A stretch of DNA of 64,000 bases, taken from assembly GCF_001701025.1 (NCBI RefSeq), contig NZ_CP016793.1, positions 6,262,001-6,326,000 on the forward strand, given 5' to 3'. Both the position numbers and the translations under genes were made by a program. Shown in pieces: positions 1-9,567 of this stretch (the first letter of the stretch is position 1; each line of letters opens with the position of its first letter). The notes below the pieces were generated by a model. That model saw only the letters and a program-made list of their open reading frames with translations. It did not search any database and was not told where the DNA came from. This DNA is from Lentzea guizhouensis (GTDB taxonomy: Bacteria > Actinomycetota > Actinomycetes > Mycobacteriales > Pseudonocardiaceae).

Positions 1-46
1 GGGTTCTGGGGTGTCATCGCCCTGACGCCGCGGCCGGGAGGCGACG

Positions 47-304
47 ATGAACAACGAGGCGGTGCGCGAAGCCGTGCACGGCATCCTGCGCCACATGTCG
101 TACGGCGAAGCGGAAGAACTGTCCGATGACGCGAGGATCGCCACGGACCTCGGGTTCGACTCGTTGCGGCTGCTCGAACTGGCGATCGTCATCGAGGAGC
201 GGTTCCAGCTCGCCGAGGTGGACGTGGACGAGGCACTCGGCGTCTCGACCGTGCGCGAACTGGTCGACCTGGTCACCGAACGCGTGACGGGGACGGCGGC
301 GTGA
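47..304 (+). CDS. acyl carrier protein
   Basis: Small acidic 85-residue protein with the phosphopantetheine attachment motif G-F-D-S-L at residues 36-40 (Ser39 carries the arm), a normal length for a free-standing ACP. It would hold an acyl or aminoacyl intermediate as a thioester for the enzymes encoded downstream. GGGAGG lies 5-10 bases before the ATG, and the start overlaps a possible upstream stop by ATGA, so an earlier gene of the same operon probably lies just outside the window. It overlaps the next gene by 4 bp. Family assignment is firm; the carried substrate is unknown. Confidence 0.92.
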   Translation: MNNEAVREAVHGILRHMSYGEAEELSDDARIATDLGFDSLRLLELAIVIEERFQLAEVDVDEALGVSTVRELVDLVTERVTGTAA

Positions 305-1404
305 GCGGGCTGCGCGTTCTCGTCACCGGCGCGGCCGGGCTGGTCGGGGCCGAGGTCGCGGCGCGGCTCGCGGACTCGGGGCACACCGTCACCGCCCTGG
401 TGCACAACCGACCGGAGCTGGTGCGCAACGACGGGACGGTTGTGCGCACCGTCCCCACCGGACAGTCGGGACCGGGGCTCGTGTCCTGTGTGGCCGGTGA
501 CGTGACCAAGCCGATGCTGGGCCTGAGCGCCGAACGGTACGAGGAGCTCGCCACCGGGCTCGATCGCGTCGTGCACACCGCGGCCACCACGGACTTCGGC
601 CGCCGGTGGGAGACCTACGAGTCGCTCAACGTGGACGGCACCCGCAACGTCGTGCGGCTCGCGGCCGAGCACACGCCGGTGCCGCTCGTGCACGTGAGCA
701 CCGCCTACGTCTGCGGGGAGCGCACCGGTCGCGTCCTGGAGTCCGAACTCGACGCCGGCCAGCGGTTTGGAACTGGATACGAGCACAGCAAGTTCTTGGC
801 GGAGCAAGAGGTCAGGGCCTCCGGACTGCCCGTCGCGGTGGTGCGGCCGAGCATGATCGTCGGCACCCAGGAGTCCGGCCTGATCCGGGACTTCAAGAAC
901 ATGTACGTGGTGCTGAAGCTGTTCACGCAGGGACGGGTGCGATCGGTCCCGGGTTTCTACGACGCCCTGCTCGATCTGGTGCCGGTGGACTACGTGGCGG
1001 CGTTGATCTGCGAGGTGGTCGACCGCTTCGACGAGGCACGGGGCCGCACGTTCCACGCCGTCGGGGCCGCTCCGCACACGTTGCTGGACGTGAGCAACGC
1101 GCTGGCGGAGTACCCGATGTTCCACGTGCCGCACTACATGTCGCCATCGGCGTTCTCGGTCGACGCCCTACCGCCGGACGAACGCGTCTACTACCGGCGG
1201 ATCATCGCCATGTACGAGAGCTTCTTCCGCCGGCGCGCGCGGTTCGACGACGCGAACGCCGCGGGCTTCGCGTCGTGGCGGCCGGCCGCGACCGGGGTGG
1301 ACTACCTGCGCACGTTGCTCGACCACTGCGTGCGGGTGGGCTACCTCGGCAGGTCCGAACCCGGCATCGGCGACGTGCTGCGCCTCGTCGGGAGCGCGGG
1401 ATGA
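301..1404 (+). CDS. extended SDR, thioester-reductase-like NAD(P)-dependent protein
   Basis: The 367-residue protein opens with a Rossmann motif G-A-A-G-L-V-G (residues 10-16). It has a V-S-T-A-Y segment and an active-site Tyr160-x3-Lys164 (Y-E-H-S-K), followed by V-R-P-S. This is the layout of the extended SDR family that includes fatty-acyl reductases and NRPS thioester reductase domains. Sitting directly after an ACP, it may release the ACP-bound acyl group reductively as aldehyde or alcohol; that is inference from context. It starts with GTG in a GTGA overlap with the ACP gene and ends in an ATGA overlap with the next gene. An epimerase or dehydrogenase on a free substrate is the alternative. 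Confidence 0.8.
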   Translation: MSGLRVLVTGAAGLVGAEVAARLADSGHTVTALVHNRPELVRNDGTVVRTVPTGQSGPGLVSCVAGDVTKPMLGLSAERYEELATGLDRVVHTAATTDFGRRWETYESLNVDGTRNVVRLAAEHTPVPLVHVSTAYVCGERTGRVLESELDAGQRFGTGYEHSKFLAEQEVRASGLPVAVVRPSMIVGTQESGLIRDFKNMYVVLKLFTQGRVRSVPGFYDALLDLVPVDYVAALICEVVDRFDEARGRTFHAVGAAPHTLLDVSNALAEYPMFHVPHYMSPSAFSVDALPPDERVYYRRIIAMYESFFRRRARFDDANAAGFASWRPAATGVDYLRTLLDHCVRVGYLGRSEPGIGDVLRLVGSAG

Positions 1405-2190
1405 GCACCGCCGTGCGGTACGTGCGGACGCGGTTCCCACCGCAGACGCACGGGCTCGCCGCGGTGCTGACCTACGGCACGGTCGTGGTGCTGTGCGCGG
1501 CGGGGACGCGGCTCGCCCCGGTGCCGGTGCTGCTGGGCGGGCTGACGTTCGTGCTGCTGTTCTTCTTCCTGCGGCTCGTCGACGACGTGGACGACGGCGA
1601 CGCGCCAGGACTGCGCGGCGGGCTGGTCGTGGTCGCCTGCGCGGTGGTTCTGCTGAACCTGCACGACCTCCCGGCCCTCGCCGTTGCCGGCGGGGCGTGC
1701 GCCGCCGCCCTCATCGCCCCGCTCCTGCCCCGTCGCGGTGTCACGCACCCGGTGGTGCTCTTCGTGGTGTACGAAGTGGCCCCGCTGCTGGTGCTGGGCT
1801 ACGGCGCCGTGACGACGGGAGCGTCCCCGACGGTGGCCGTGGGGGCGGCGGTGCTGCTCTGGAGTGCCTACGAGTACTGGAAGTTCACCAGGAAGCTCGA
1901 CGTGGCGGACTACCGGCCGTTCGGGCTGGGACCGCGTGGGCGACTCGTCGCCGCGGTGGTCCTGTCCGCGGTGGCGGTCGTGGCGGCGGTGGTGCTGGCG
2001 GTCGCCGCGGCGCCGTGGGGGTTCCGGTGGCGGTCGCGGTGCTCGCCGCGGTCTGGCGGCCGCGCGGAGGTGGCGGCGGGCGGGGCGGCGCGGTCCGCGG
2101 TGGTGGTCGGGGATGACGTTCGTGCTGGCCGTCGACCTGGCCGTCCTGGTCTCGTACGCGGCGTGGGGAGTGCGGGGGTGGCTGTCGTGA
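1401..2190 (+). CDS. UbiA-like prenyltransferase membrane protein (frame-broken)
   Basis: Hydrophobic protein with about eight transmembrane stretches. The segment L-R-L-V-D-D-V-D-D near residue 58 resembles the first Asp-rich motif of the UbiA superfamily, in the R-x-x-D-E variant found in many actinobacterial members. A second polar motif, Y-E-Y-W-K-F, lies near residue 157. The frame opened by the ATG at 1401 carries the homology to about 2020 (a run of five G). The last hydrophobic stretch then continues in the other two forward frames, ending at the stop at 2188-2190, which overlaps the next GTG. Two small deletions are the simplest explanation; otherwise the protein loses its last helix. 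Substrate unknown. Confidence 0.6.
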
Positions 2191-4794
2191 CGCGGGAACC
2201 CGATCTGGCCGGTGCCAAGGCGCGGGGCCTGGCGGAGTTGGCCGACGCCGGGTTCGCGGTGCCGCCGTGGCGGGTGATCGGCGCGGACGTCCTGCGCCGC
2301 CACCTGACCTCGACCGGCCTCGCCGAACGGATCGAGGTCGCCCTGCTGGACCTCACCCCGGACACCGCGGAGGCCGTCTCCGAGGCGGTGTCCGGCGCGA
2401 TCCTCGAGACACCGCTGGGACCTGACGTGCTGGCCGGGATCGAGGCCGCGGCGCAGGCCGTCGGCGGCCCCGTCGCGGTCCGGTCGTCCGGGCTGGACGA
2501 GGACGGGCCGCGGTTCTCCTTCGCCGGCCAGTTCGACACGTTCCTCAACATCGGTGAGGCCGACGTGGCCGACCACGTCCGGAAGTGCTGGGCGGGTGCG
2601 TACTCGGCGCGCGCCCTGGCCTACCGGCTGGCGCACGGGCTCCCCGCGGGCGGAGCGGGCATGGCGGTGATCATCCAGCGGCTGGTGCGCGCGGAGAAGA
2701 GCGGGGTGCTGTTCACCGCCAACCCGATGTCGGGCGAGCGGTCCGAACGCGTGGTGAGCGCGGTGTTCGGGCTGGGCGAGGGCCTGGTCGGCGGCGCGGT
2801 GGACGCCGACACCGTCGTGCTCGACGCGGCGGGCCAGGTCCTGCAGGTCACCGTCGGGGAGAAGCGTGAACGCTACGACCCGGACGCGTCGGGCGGCTGT
2901 CGTGTCACGGAGACCGCCGCCGCGGCACGGGACTCGCTCGCCGTGACCGACGGCGAGCTGCGGGCGCTCTGCGAGCTGGCCGCGCGGATCGAACAGGCGC
3001 GCGGCGGACCGCAGGACGTCGAGTGGGCGATCGCCGGCGGCACCCTGTGGGTGGTGCAGACCCGGCCCATCACGGCCGGTCTCGACGACCGGGGTGAGCT
3101 GCACGTCTGGGACAACTCCAACATCATCGAGAGCTTCCGCGGCATGACCTCGCCGCTGACGTACAGCTTCGCGCGCCGGGTGTACCAACGGGTCTACGAG
3201 GAGTACTGCCGCGAGCTGAAGGTCCCCGACGCGCAGCTGGCCCAGGCGCAGGAGTGGCTGCCCGCGCTGCTCGGCTACTTCCACGGCCGCGTCTACTACA
3301 ACCTGCTGAACTGGTACCGGCTGGTGCGGCTCGCCCCGCTGTACCGGCTGGGCCGCCGGAGCCTGGAGCTGACGCTCGGCGTCGAGGAGTCGCTCGATCC
3401 CGAGCTGGCGGACGGGTTGCACCCGTTCACGTTCGGCTCGCGGGCGGAGCAGGTCGTCCGGACGGTGCGGTCGCGGCTGCGGTTCGCGAGCCGGTTCGCG
3501 TTGGTCGAACGCACCGGTGAGCGGTTCATCGCGGACTTCTACCGCACCTACGAGGAGTTCGGCGCGACCGACTACGACTCGTTGACCGCCGACCAGGTCT
3601 ACCGGCGCTACCAGGCGCTCGAACGCACGCTCGTCGCGCGGTGGGGCCGGGTCGCGGTGCTCGACGCCGTGATCGGGTTGTCGTTCGGGACGCTGCAGCT
3701 GCTCAACCGGAGGTGGCTGCCGGACGCGCCGCTCTGGTTCACCTGGGCGGTGGCGGGACCGGCGAACTCGGTCGAGTCGGCAGGACCCGCGCACCGCATC
3801 GCCGAGCTGGCGGAACAGGTGCGGTCCGACGACGACCTGCGGAGGCTGGTCACCGAGACCCCGGCGGCCCAGACGCGGAAGGCGTTGCTGGAGGCCGGGC
3901 ACATCGACTTCGTGTCCGGTGTGGACGATTATGTGGCGCGGTACGGCGACCGGAGCCTGGACGAGCTGAAGCTGGAGGCGCCGAGCCTGCGCGACGACCC
4001 GTCGACGTTCTTCCCCATGCTGCGGGCGGCCGTGGCGTCGGTCGAGAGCATGACCGGACGCGCGGACGTCGACGCCGTGCTCGACTCGCTCAGCCCGGCC
4101 AGGCGGCGGGTGTACGAACGGGTGCGCGGCAAGGTCCGCCGGGCGCTGGAGCTGCGCGAGCGGATCCGGTTCTGCCGGACACGCGCGTTCGGGACGGCCA
4201 AGGTGATGATCCGCGCGATCGGCCGGCGGTTCACCGAGCTGGGGTTGATCGACGAACCCGAGGACGTCTTCTGGCTCTACCTGGAGGAGATCGGCGGCTG
4301 CTTCGACGCCTCCGCCGCGGACACCGACCTGCGGGCGCTGGTGAGGTCGCGCAAGGCGGTCGCCGAGTCCGACGCCCTGCTGACCGCGCCGCTTCACCAC
4401 CCGCGGTGCGGTCGGGACGCGGGCGAACCGGGTGGCGTGGGCCCGTGCCGTTCCCGGGGACGCCCGCCGGGGCCGAGCTGACCGGGTGCCCGCCGGTCCC
4501 GGCCGGGTGCAGGGACGCGCGCGGGTGGTCGACCTGCCGTCCGAGGCGGACGGGGACGTCCTCGTCACCTACCGCACCGACCCCGGCTGGGTGGCGTGGC
4601 TGCCGTCCGCGTCCGGGCTGCTGGTCGAACGGGGGAGCCCGCTGACGCACGTCGCCATCGTCGCCCGCGAGCTCGGTGTGCCGACCGTGGTGCAGGTGCC
4701 GGGGCTGACGCACCGGGTGCGCGACGGGATGCGGCTCGACGTCGACGGTTCCACCGGGGTGATCCGCGTGCTCGCCGCGCCGGAGGAGTCGTGA
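2187..4794 (+). CDS. PEP-utilising phosphotransferase, PEP synthase / rifampicin-phosphotransferase type (frame-broken)
   Basis: About 868 residues. The N-terminal ATP-grasp (PPDK_N) domain shows V-R-S-S-G-L-D-E-D with S-F-A-G-Q-F-D-T-F-L-N, then G-V-L-F-T-A-N-P, and closes with Q-D-V-E-W-A and Q-T-R-P-I-T near residue 295. A long middle region follows. The C-terminal swivelling phosphohistidine domain has S-P-L-T-H-V-A-I-V-A-R-E-L, whose His would accept phosphate. Such enzymes make PEP from pyruvate or phosphorylate a small molecule using ATP. The frame changes twice, near 4400-4440 and 4490, just before the His domain, so the gene is broken as written. The GTG start overlaps the previous stop. 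In a biosynthetic operon, phosphorylation of an intermediate or product is the likelier role. Confidence 0.75.
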
Positions 4795-6356
4795 TCATCG
4801 GCCCCGAGCAGCTGACCTCGCTGCTGGACGAGACGCTGGAGCTGGTGGCGGCGCCACCGGGCTGCGGAGCGGTGCTGGAGGGGTCGATCGCCGAGGGCTT
4901 CGGGAACTCCTCGTCGGACATCGACTTCCTGCTGCTGGCCGACGACGACCACGAGCACCCGACGATGCCGACGATCGTGTTCGTGCAGGGGCGGCGGGTC
5001 GAGGTGCGGACCCGGTCGCTCAGCCAGGTGCGGGCGCAGGTGGACGCCGTCCTGTCCGGTGTGGACGCCGGGTTCGCCTCCCTGCCGGCGGCACTGCTCG
5101 ACCGGTGCCAGCGGCTGCTGGGGTCTTTCGTGCTGCGGGACAACGACGTCGTGCGGCAGGCGCGGGACTTCCCGCTGTCCCTGCCCGAGGTGGTGTCCGG
5201 GTGGTACGCCCACCACGGCAGGCAGGCCCTGCGGCACGCGGTCGCGTCGCACGCGCTGGGACAGCCGGAGGCGGACGGGTGGGCCGCGCTGGCCGCCGGC
5301 ACGCGGCGAAGTCGTGGGTGGCGGCGCGCGGCGAGACCTACCTGGAGCCCAAGTGGCTCGACCGGCAGTTCGACCGGCTGATCGCACGCGGGGACCAGGA
5401 GGCCGAGGCGTTGCGGACTCGGTGGCGCGCGGGCGGATCGCTCTCCGACCGCGCCGCGCTGGTCGCGGACTTCGGCGTCACCGGGTGTCCCGCCGACCCG
5501 GACCGGGTGGTGCTCGGGCTGCGGCGCGGTGTCACGACCTGGCCCATAGGGGAGCGGCTGCACGTGGTGCGGGACCGGTCGGACGTGTTCGTGCTCGGTG
5601 CGGACGCCGCACGGGCGTGGCGGTCGATCACGCCGGGCCGGCCGGTCGGCGGGCCCGCGGGTGACGCGCTGGCCGAGTTCCACCGGTGCGGCCTGGTCAC
5701 CTCTGGCCGAACGGTCGATCGCCTCGGCGCAGCCGTGGGCGCCGGCCGATCCGGTCACCCCACCGCCGTCCACGCGGATGCCGGTGCTGGACCTCGCCGG
5801 GGGGACCGCGGACGGGCACCTCGCACTGGTCCCGCTGCCCGCCAGGCGGTTCGCGGCGGCCGGGATGGCCCAGGTCTGGTCCAACATCATGGTCGAGAAC
5901 GCCCGCGAGGACCTGACCGGCGCGCTCGACGGCGGGCAGCGGGAGGTGGCGCGCACCAGCGGGTTCCGCTTGCTGCACCACGCCTGCCGCGCCTTGCTCA
6001 GCGCGTGCGGGATGAACCCCCTGCCTCCCGACGCGACGATCGTCGCCCAAGTGGCGTCGGTCGTCGCGGACGAGGTGGCCGCGCAGGCCGCGGTCGTGGA
6101 CCGCGCTCTGGCCGGGGACGACTGGGAGACGTGGGCCGAGCAGCTCGACGAGCTGGTCAACGGCGTGCGGGAACTGGTGCGGGCCGACGTGTTCCCGGCG
6201 TCGTTCGACTCGGGCGACGCCTGGGAGGCGACGCTGCGGATCGGGCACGACTGGATCCGGCTGGGCGCGTACCTCGACGCGGACTTCCCGATCGAGGAGG
6301 CCCGCGACCTGCTCACGTCCGGTGGGGCTCAGCCGCACCGCCGGACCGGCGGGTGA
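4791..6356 (+). CDS. nucleotidyltransferase-domain protein of unknown substrate (frame-broken)
   Basis: The first 60 residues contain G-S-I-A-E-G-F-G-N-S-S-S-D-I-D, the signature of the polymerase-beta nucleotidyltransferase fold with its metal-binding Asp pair. The rest, about 460 residues, is not recognised. One stretch around 5580-5690 looks PqqD-like, ending in a hydrophobic helix, and the C-terminal part is alpha-helical. The frame shifts near 5305 and returns near 5705, two compensating breaks that keep the coding pattern intact on both sides. The GTG start overlaps the upstream stop (GTGA). It could adenylylate a small molecule or an aminoglycoside-like hydroxyl; the target cannot be read from sequence. 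Confidence 0.6.
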
Positions 6357-7045
6357 CCCCGGTGTTCATCGCGCTGGAGGGCATCGACGGGTCCGGCAAG
6401 TCCAGCACGGCGGCGGCGGTGGCGGCCCGGCTGCGCCGACGAGCCGATGTGGTCCGTCTCGTCCGGCACAACGCCGTCGAGCCGGACGATCCGTTCGTGG
6501 CCGAGTACCTGGACGGGCTGCGGGCCTTGCAGCAGATGTCGCTGCGGGGCCCGTACTTCCGGCTCGGCGACCCCCACTGGGTGCTGATCAGGGCGAGCTA
6601 CTACGCGCTCGTCGACCGGTGCGTGATCACCCCGGCGCTGGAGCGCGGGCACGTGGTCGTGGCGGACGGGTGGTTCCACAAGTTCGTCGCGCGCATCGCG
6701 GCGGGAGGCGTGCGGGCGCGGGGCGACTTCGACCGGCCCGACCAGATCCTGCCGCTGTTCGCCCCCGTGCGGCGGCCGGACCTGGTGTTCCTGCTGGACA
6801 CGCCGGTGGCCACCGCCGCCGCGCGCAGGATGGCGACGGTGAACCCCGGCGAGCTGGGGCCGCAGAACGCGGGGACGTCCAGCCCGGAGAAGGCTTTCGT
6901 GAGCTACCAGAGCGCGGTGCGCGGGCATCTGCTGTCGATGGCGGTGGCCGGCCGGTGGCACGTCGTGCGCACGGCTGCGCGCGACGTCGGCAGCGTCGCG
7001 GCCGAGGTGTGCGCTGATCTCGACGTGCTGCGGGAGGTGGGATGA
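6353..7045 (+). CDS. thymidylate-kinase-like P-loop kinase
   Basis: A P-loop protein of 230 residues beginning with F-I-A-L-E-G-I-D-G-S-G-K-S-S, the thymidylate kinase Walker A. A V-V-A-D-G-W-F-H-K-F segment at the position of the DR(Y/F/W) motif follows, then a lid-like Arg-rich stretch. Family members phosphorylate dTMP. A copy inside a secondary-metabolism-like operon may act on a different nucleotide or on the phosphorylated product of its neighbours. It starts with GTG overlapping the previous stop and ends in ATGA with the next gene. It is probably not the housekeeping tmk, because of the context and the altered DRW motif. Confidence 0.75.
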   Translation: MTPVFIALEGIDGSGKSSTAAAVAARLRRRADVVRLVRHNAVEPDDPFVAEYLDGLRALQQMSLRGPYFRLGDPHWVLIRASYYALVDRCVITPALERGHVVVADGWFHKFVARIAAGGVRARGDFDRPDQILPLFAPVRRPDLVFLLDTPVATAAARRMATVNPGELGPQNAGTSSPEKAFVSYQSAVRGHLLSMAVAGRWHVVRTAARDVGSVAAEVCADLDVLREVG

Positions 7046-8160
7046 ACGACTACCGCGCGAAGGTCCGCCAGGTCGTCGCCGGGTTCGTGCCCGACATGCC
7101 GTCCTGGGAACAGGACGGGCACCTGCCGCGCGAGCTGTTCCGCGCGCTCGGGGCGGTGGGGGTGTTCCGCGACCGGTGGGCGCTCGGACCGGTGGGCGGG
7201 CTGGCGCTCGCACGGGTGCTGGTGGAGGAGCTGGCCGTCCACAACGGAGGCGCGGCACTCGCGGTTTCGTTGCACAGCGAGGTTTTTCTGCACGCCCTGC
7301 ACCGCGCGGGCGGGCACGAGGAGGTAGTCGAGGGCGCGCTCGACGGGACCGTCATCGGGTGCGCGGCGGTCACCGAACCCGGTGCCGGCTCCGACGTGCC
7401 GGCGGTGACGACGTCCGCCCGCCGGGAGAACGGCCGGTGGCGGCTGCGCGGGACGAAGTGCTTCGTCACCAACGCGGGCCGCGCGACCCACGGTCTGGTG
7501 CTGGCGCGAACGGGCGACGCGCGGTCGTTCGGGCTGTTCCTGGTCCCTCTGTCCGGGGTGGCCAGGTTCGTGCCGACGCTGGGCGTGAAGTCGGCGGACA
7601 CGGCCGTCCTCGACCTCGACGTGGCCGATGCCGCCGTGGTCGGCAACCCCCGTGCAGGGCTCGTGCAGTTGTTGCGGGTGCTCGACTTCGAACGGCTGGC
7701 GGCCGCTGCCGGGCTCGTCGCCACCGCCCGCGCGGCCATGGGGCTCGCCATCGCCCACATGCGGGAGCGCACCGCCTTCACCGCCCGCCTGTTCGACCAC
7801 CAGGCCCTGCGGCACCGCATGGCGTGGCACTGGGCGCGGGTGCAGGCGGTGGACGCACTGCTCGACGCGGCGACGACTCCCGGCCCCGGCGGAGAGGTGT
7901 CGCACTCCGCCGTGGCCGCTGTGAAGCTGATCGCCGCCAGGGACTGCGCCGACGCCGTCGACGCCGCACTGCAGGCGTTCGGGGGGCGCGGGTACACCGA
8001 GGAGTTCCCGCTCGCCCGGATGTACCGCGACCTCCGGCTCACCCGGATCGGCGGCGGGACCGACGAGATGCTGTGCGAGGTGATCGCGTCCAACCTCGAC
8101 GCCGACGACCCGCTGAACGCGACGCTGGTGCGCGGCATCGCCGAACGGGGCGGGTGGTGA
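7042..8160 (+). CDS. acyl-CoA dehydrogenase family flavoprotein
   Basis: The 372-residue protein has the usual acyl-CoA dehydrogenase order. The middle domain shows A-A-V-T-E-P-G-A-G-S-D (FAD and substrate binding) and the C-terminal helical domain shows Q-A-F-G-G-R-G-Y and R-I-G-G-G-T-D-E-M. The usual catalytic Glu of the E-G-T motif is Gly here, as in several bacterial members, so the base would have to lie elsewhere. It would introduce an alpha,beta double bond into a CoA- or ACP-bound acyl chain, which fits the ACP at the start of the operon. It is the last gene of the operon and ends 9 bp before a convergent gene. Confidence 0.85.
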   Translation: MNDYRAKVRQVVAGFVPDMPSWEQDGHLPRELFRALGAVGVFRDRWALGPVGGLALARVLVEELAVHNGGAALAVSLHSEVFLHALHRAGGHEEVVEGALDGTVIGCAAVTEPGAGSDVPAVTTSARRENGRWRLRGTKCFVTNAGRATHGLVLARTGDARSFGLFLVPLSGVARFVPTLGVKSADTAVLDLDVADAAVVGNPRAGLVQLLRVLDFERLAAAAGLVATARAAMGLAIAHMRERTAFTARLFDHQALRHRMAWHWARVQAVDALLDAATTPGPGGEVSHSAVAAVKLIAARDCADAVDAALQAFGGRGYTEEFPLARMYRDLRLTRIGGGTDEMLCEVIASNLDADDPLNATLVRGIAERGGW

Positions 8161-8169
8161 CGCGCCGGG

Positions 8170-8886
8170 TCAGCTGCCGGTGTTCTCCGCCCACCACTGC
8201 GACCACCGCTTGTCCAGCAGCGCGTACGCGTCGTCAGCCAGACCGTAGGTGCTGACCAGCGCCATCGACGTGCCGGTGGGGTCGGTCGCGGACGGGCCGG
8301 TGCCGGCGACGACCAGCAGGCCCTCGCCCCACGAGTCGACCGTGACGCCGAGCTGGTGCTCCGACCGGAACCACACCTCGCCCTCGACCGGCTCGCCGGC
8401 GAGCGTCGCGGTGTAGCGGCTGCCGGGCTCGCCCGCCCCGTCCAGCGCGAGACGCTCGACCACGGTCCCGGAGTACGTGCTCCGATCGCCGAAGAACAGG
8501 GTGCGGCGCGCCTCGCCGGGCTTGCGTTCGAGCGCGAACCGCAGCTGCTGCAGGAAGGAGATCCACCCTGCGGTGACGTCGTCGTAGTACGCGTCCCACT
8601 CGGCGTCGCCGCTCAGCGGGGCACGGGTGAGGACCACGAGCACGCCGTCGCCGTCCTCGTGCAGCTCGAACCTGTCACCGCCGTTCGGGATGAGGGTGTG
8701 CGTCGCCTCGTCCTCGACGACGTCGGTGAAGTAGATCGAGTCGAGCTCGGCTTCGAGCTCGCCGGTCTGCCACGCGTGCCACTGCCTGATCACGTCCTTG
8801 TCCCGCAGCGCGTGCCAGGCGGCGCCGATCGTGGTCGCCACCCGGACCTCCAGCCGCGGGGTCGCGGTGGGCTGGACGTCGTTCAT
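8170..8886 (-). CDS. SRPBCC / AHSA1-like ligand-binding protein
   Basis: The 238-residue protein starts with a strand pattern and the R-V-A-T-T-I-G-A-A-W-H-A-L-R helix typical of the START/SRPBCC fold, and has a W-I-S-F-L-Q-Q-L helix near the middle that would close the cavity. The gene overlaps the start region of the upstream ArsR-type regulator by 4 bp (ATGA), the usual arrangement of ArsR/SRPBCC pairs. It probably binds a hydrophobic ligand; no catalytic residue is visible. It is regulated with the ArsR gene from the shared promoter at 9504-9529. Confidence 0.75.
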   Translation of the reverse strand: MNDVQPTATPRLEVRVATTIGAAWHALRDKDVIRQWHAWQTGELEAELDSIYFTDVVEDEATHTLIPNGGDRFELHEDGDGVLVVLTRAPLSGDAEWDAYYDDVTAGWISFLQQLRFALERKPGEARRTLFFGDRSTYSGTVVERLALDGAGEPGSRYTATLAGEPVEGEVWFRSEHQLGVTVDSWGEGLLVVAGTGPSATDPTGTSMALVSTYGLADDAYALLDKRWSQWWAENTGS

Positions 8887-9506
8887 CGGTTCTCTCCTTG
8901 GTCGTCCGTCTGTACTGGTCCGGGGTTCGGGTGCCCGCCGGCCACGACCCGGTAGTGGCGGCCGTCCGGCGTGTCGTACCGGGACGCGATCTCGCGCAGC
9001 GCCTCGGTCAGTTCCTCGGTGAACCTGTGCACGTCGGCGGGGCTCGCGAACCGCACGCCGGTCTCGGCGGTGAAGGTGAGCAGGCGCTTGCCCGACTCGT
9101 CCGCCTCGGTCTGCATCCGCGCGACGTCGCGGACCGTCGCGGCGGCGACCTCGACGAGGTGTTCCGCCGCGTACTGGTCCTGGATCCGGCTGAGCCCCGC
9201 CGTGTCGTCATGGCCCAGCACCGTCGGATCGACCACGACCGTGCCGGGCTTCGCGCGCACGATGCGCTCCACGCAGCCACGCCGCCGCCGTTCCTCGACG
9301 AGCTCGACCAGGCCGGCGGTCTCCAGCGCCCGCAGGTGGTAGTTGACCTTCTGCCGCGGCAGGCCGAGCGCCGCCGCCAGCTGGGTCGCCGACGCGGGTT
9401 CACGCAGCCTGGCCAGCAGTTGCCTGCGCAGCGGCGCCAGCACGACCGCCATCGCGCCCGGTTCGCCGAGGTAGTGGATGCCGCCTCCCATGAGGCCATC
9501 GTTCAT
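8883..9506 (-). CDS. ArsR-family winged-helix transcriptional regulator
   Basis: Winged-helix regulator of about 207 residues: A-P-L-R-R-Q-L-L-A-R-L then A-T-Q-L-A-A-A-L-G-L-P-R-Q-K-V-N-Y-H, a classical ArsR helix-turn-helix with a recognition helix ending N-Y-H-L-R. I take the ATG at 9506 (protein M-N-D-G) rather than the in-frame ATG 30 bases upstream, because a perfect palindrome lies exactly over 9504-9529 and the upstream ten residues would be encoded by the operator itself. The C-terminal 110 residues are a helical extension seen in regulators paired with SRPBCC proteins. It should repress its own operon. Confidence 0.8.
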   Translation of the reverse strand: MNDGLMGGGIHYLGEPGAMAVVLAPLRRQLLARLREPASATQLAAALGLPRQKVNYHLRALETAGLVELVEERRRRGCVERIVRAKPGTVVVDPTVLGHDDTAGLSRIQDQYAAEHLVEVAAATVRDVARMQTEADESGKRLLTFTAETGVRFASPADVHRFTEELTEALREIASRYDTPDGRHYRVVAGGHPNPGPVQTDDQGENR

Positions 9507-9529
9507 TTGACAATTCTTTTTGTCAAATG
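9504..9529 (-). promoter_or_regulatory. operator palindrome over the ArsR start codon
   Basis: Perfect inverted repeat CATTTGACA (9504-9512), 8-bp A+T-rich spacer, TGTCAAATG (9521-9529). The left arm contains the start codon of the ArsR gene on the minus strand. The minus-strand right arm contains TTGACA, a possible -35 box. Binding of the regulator here would block both transcription and translation start. The A+T-rich block stands out in 70 percent G+C DNA. Confidence 0.7.
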
Positions 9530-9567
9530 AGGGCACCCGATCGGCTCAACCGGGCGAACCGGACAGA

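Noticed and set aside
606..4481. 1291-residue plus-strand open frame as one fusion protein
   Set aside because: The first 800 bases are a shadow of the SDR gene. The frame then carries the UbiA-like and PEP-utilising proteins, which have their own coupled starts at 1401 and 2187.
1341..4568. 1075-residue minus-strand open frame
   Set aside because: Shadow of the UbiA-like and PEP-utilising genes; low-complexity Arg/Pro-rich translation without domains.
4791..5304. Aminoglycoside nucleotidyltransferase resistance gene
   Set aside because: Only the generic G-S-x-E-G-F-G-N-S-S-S-D-I-D motif is shared; the long C-terminal region does not fit that family.
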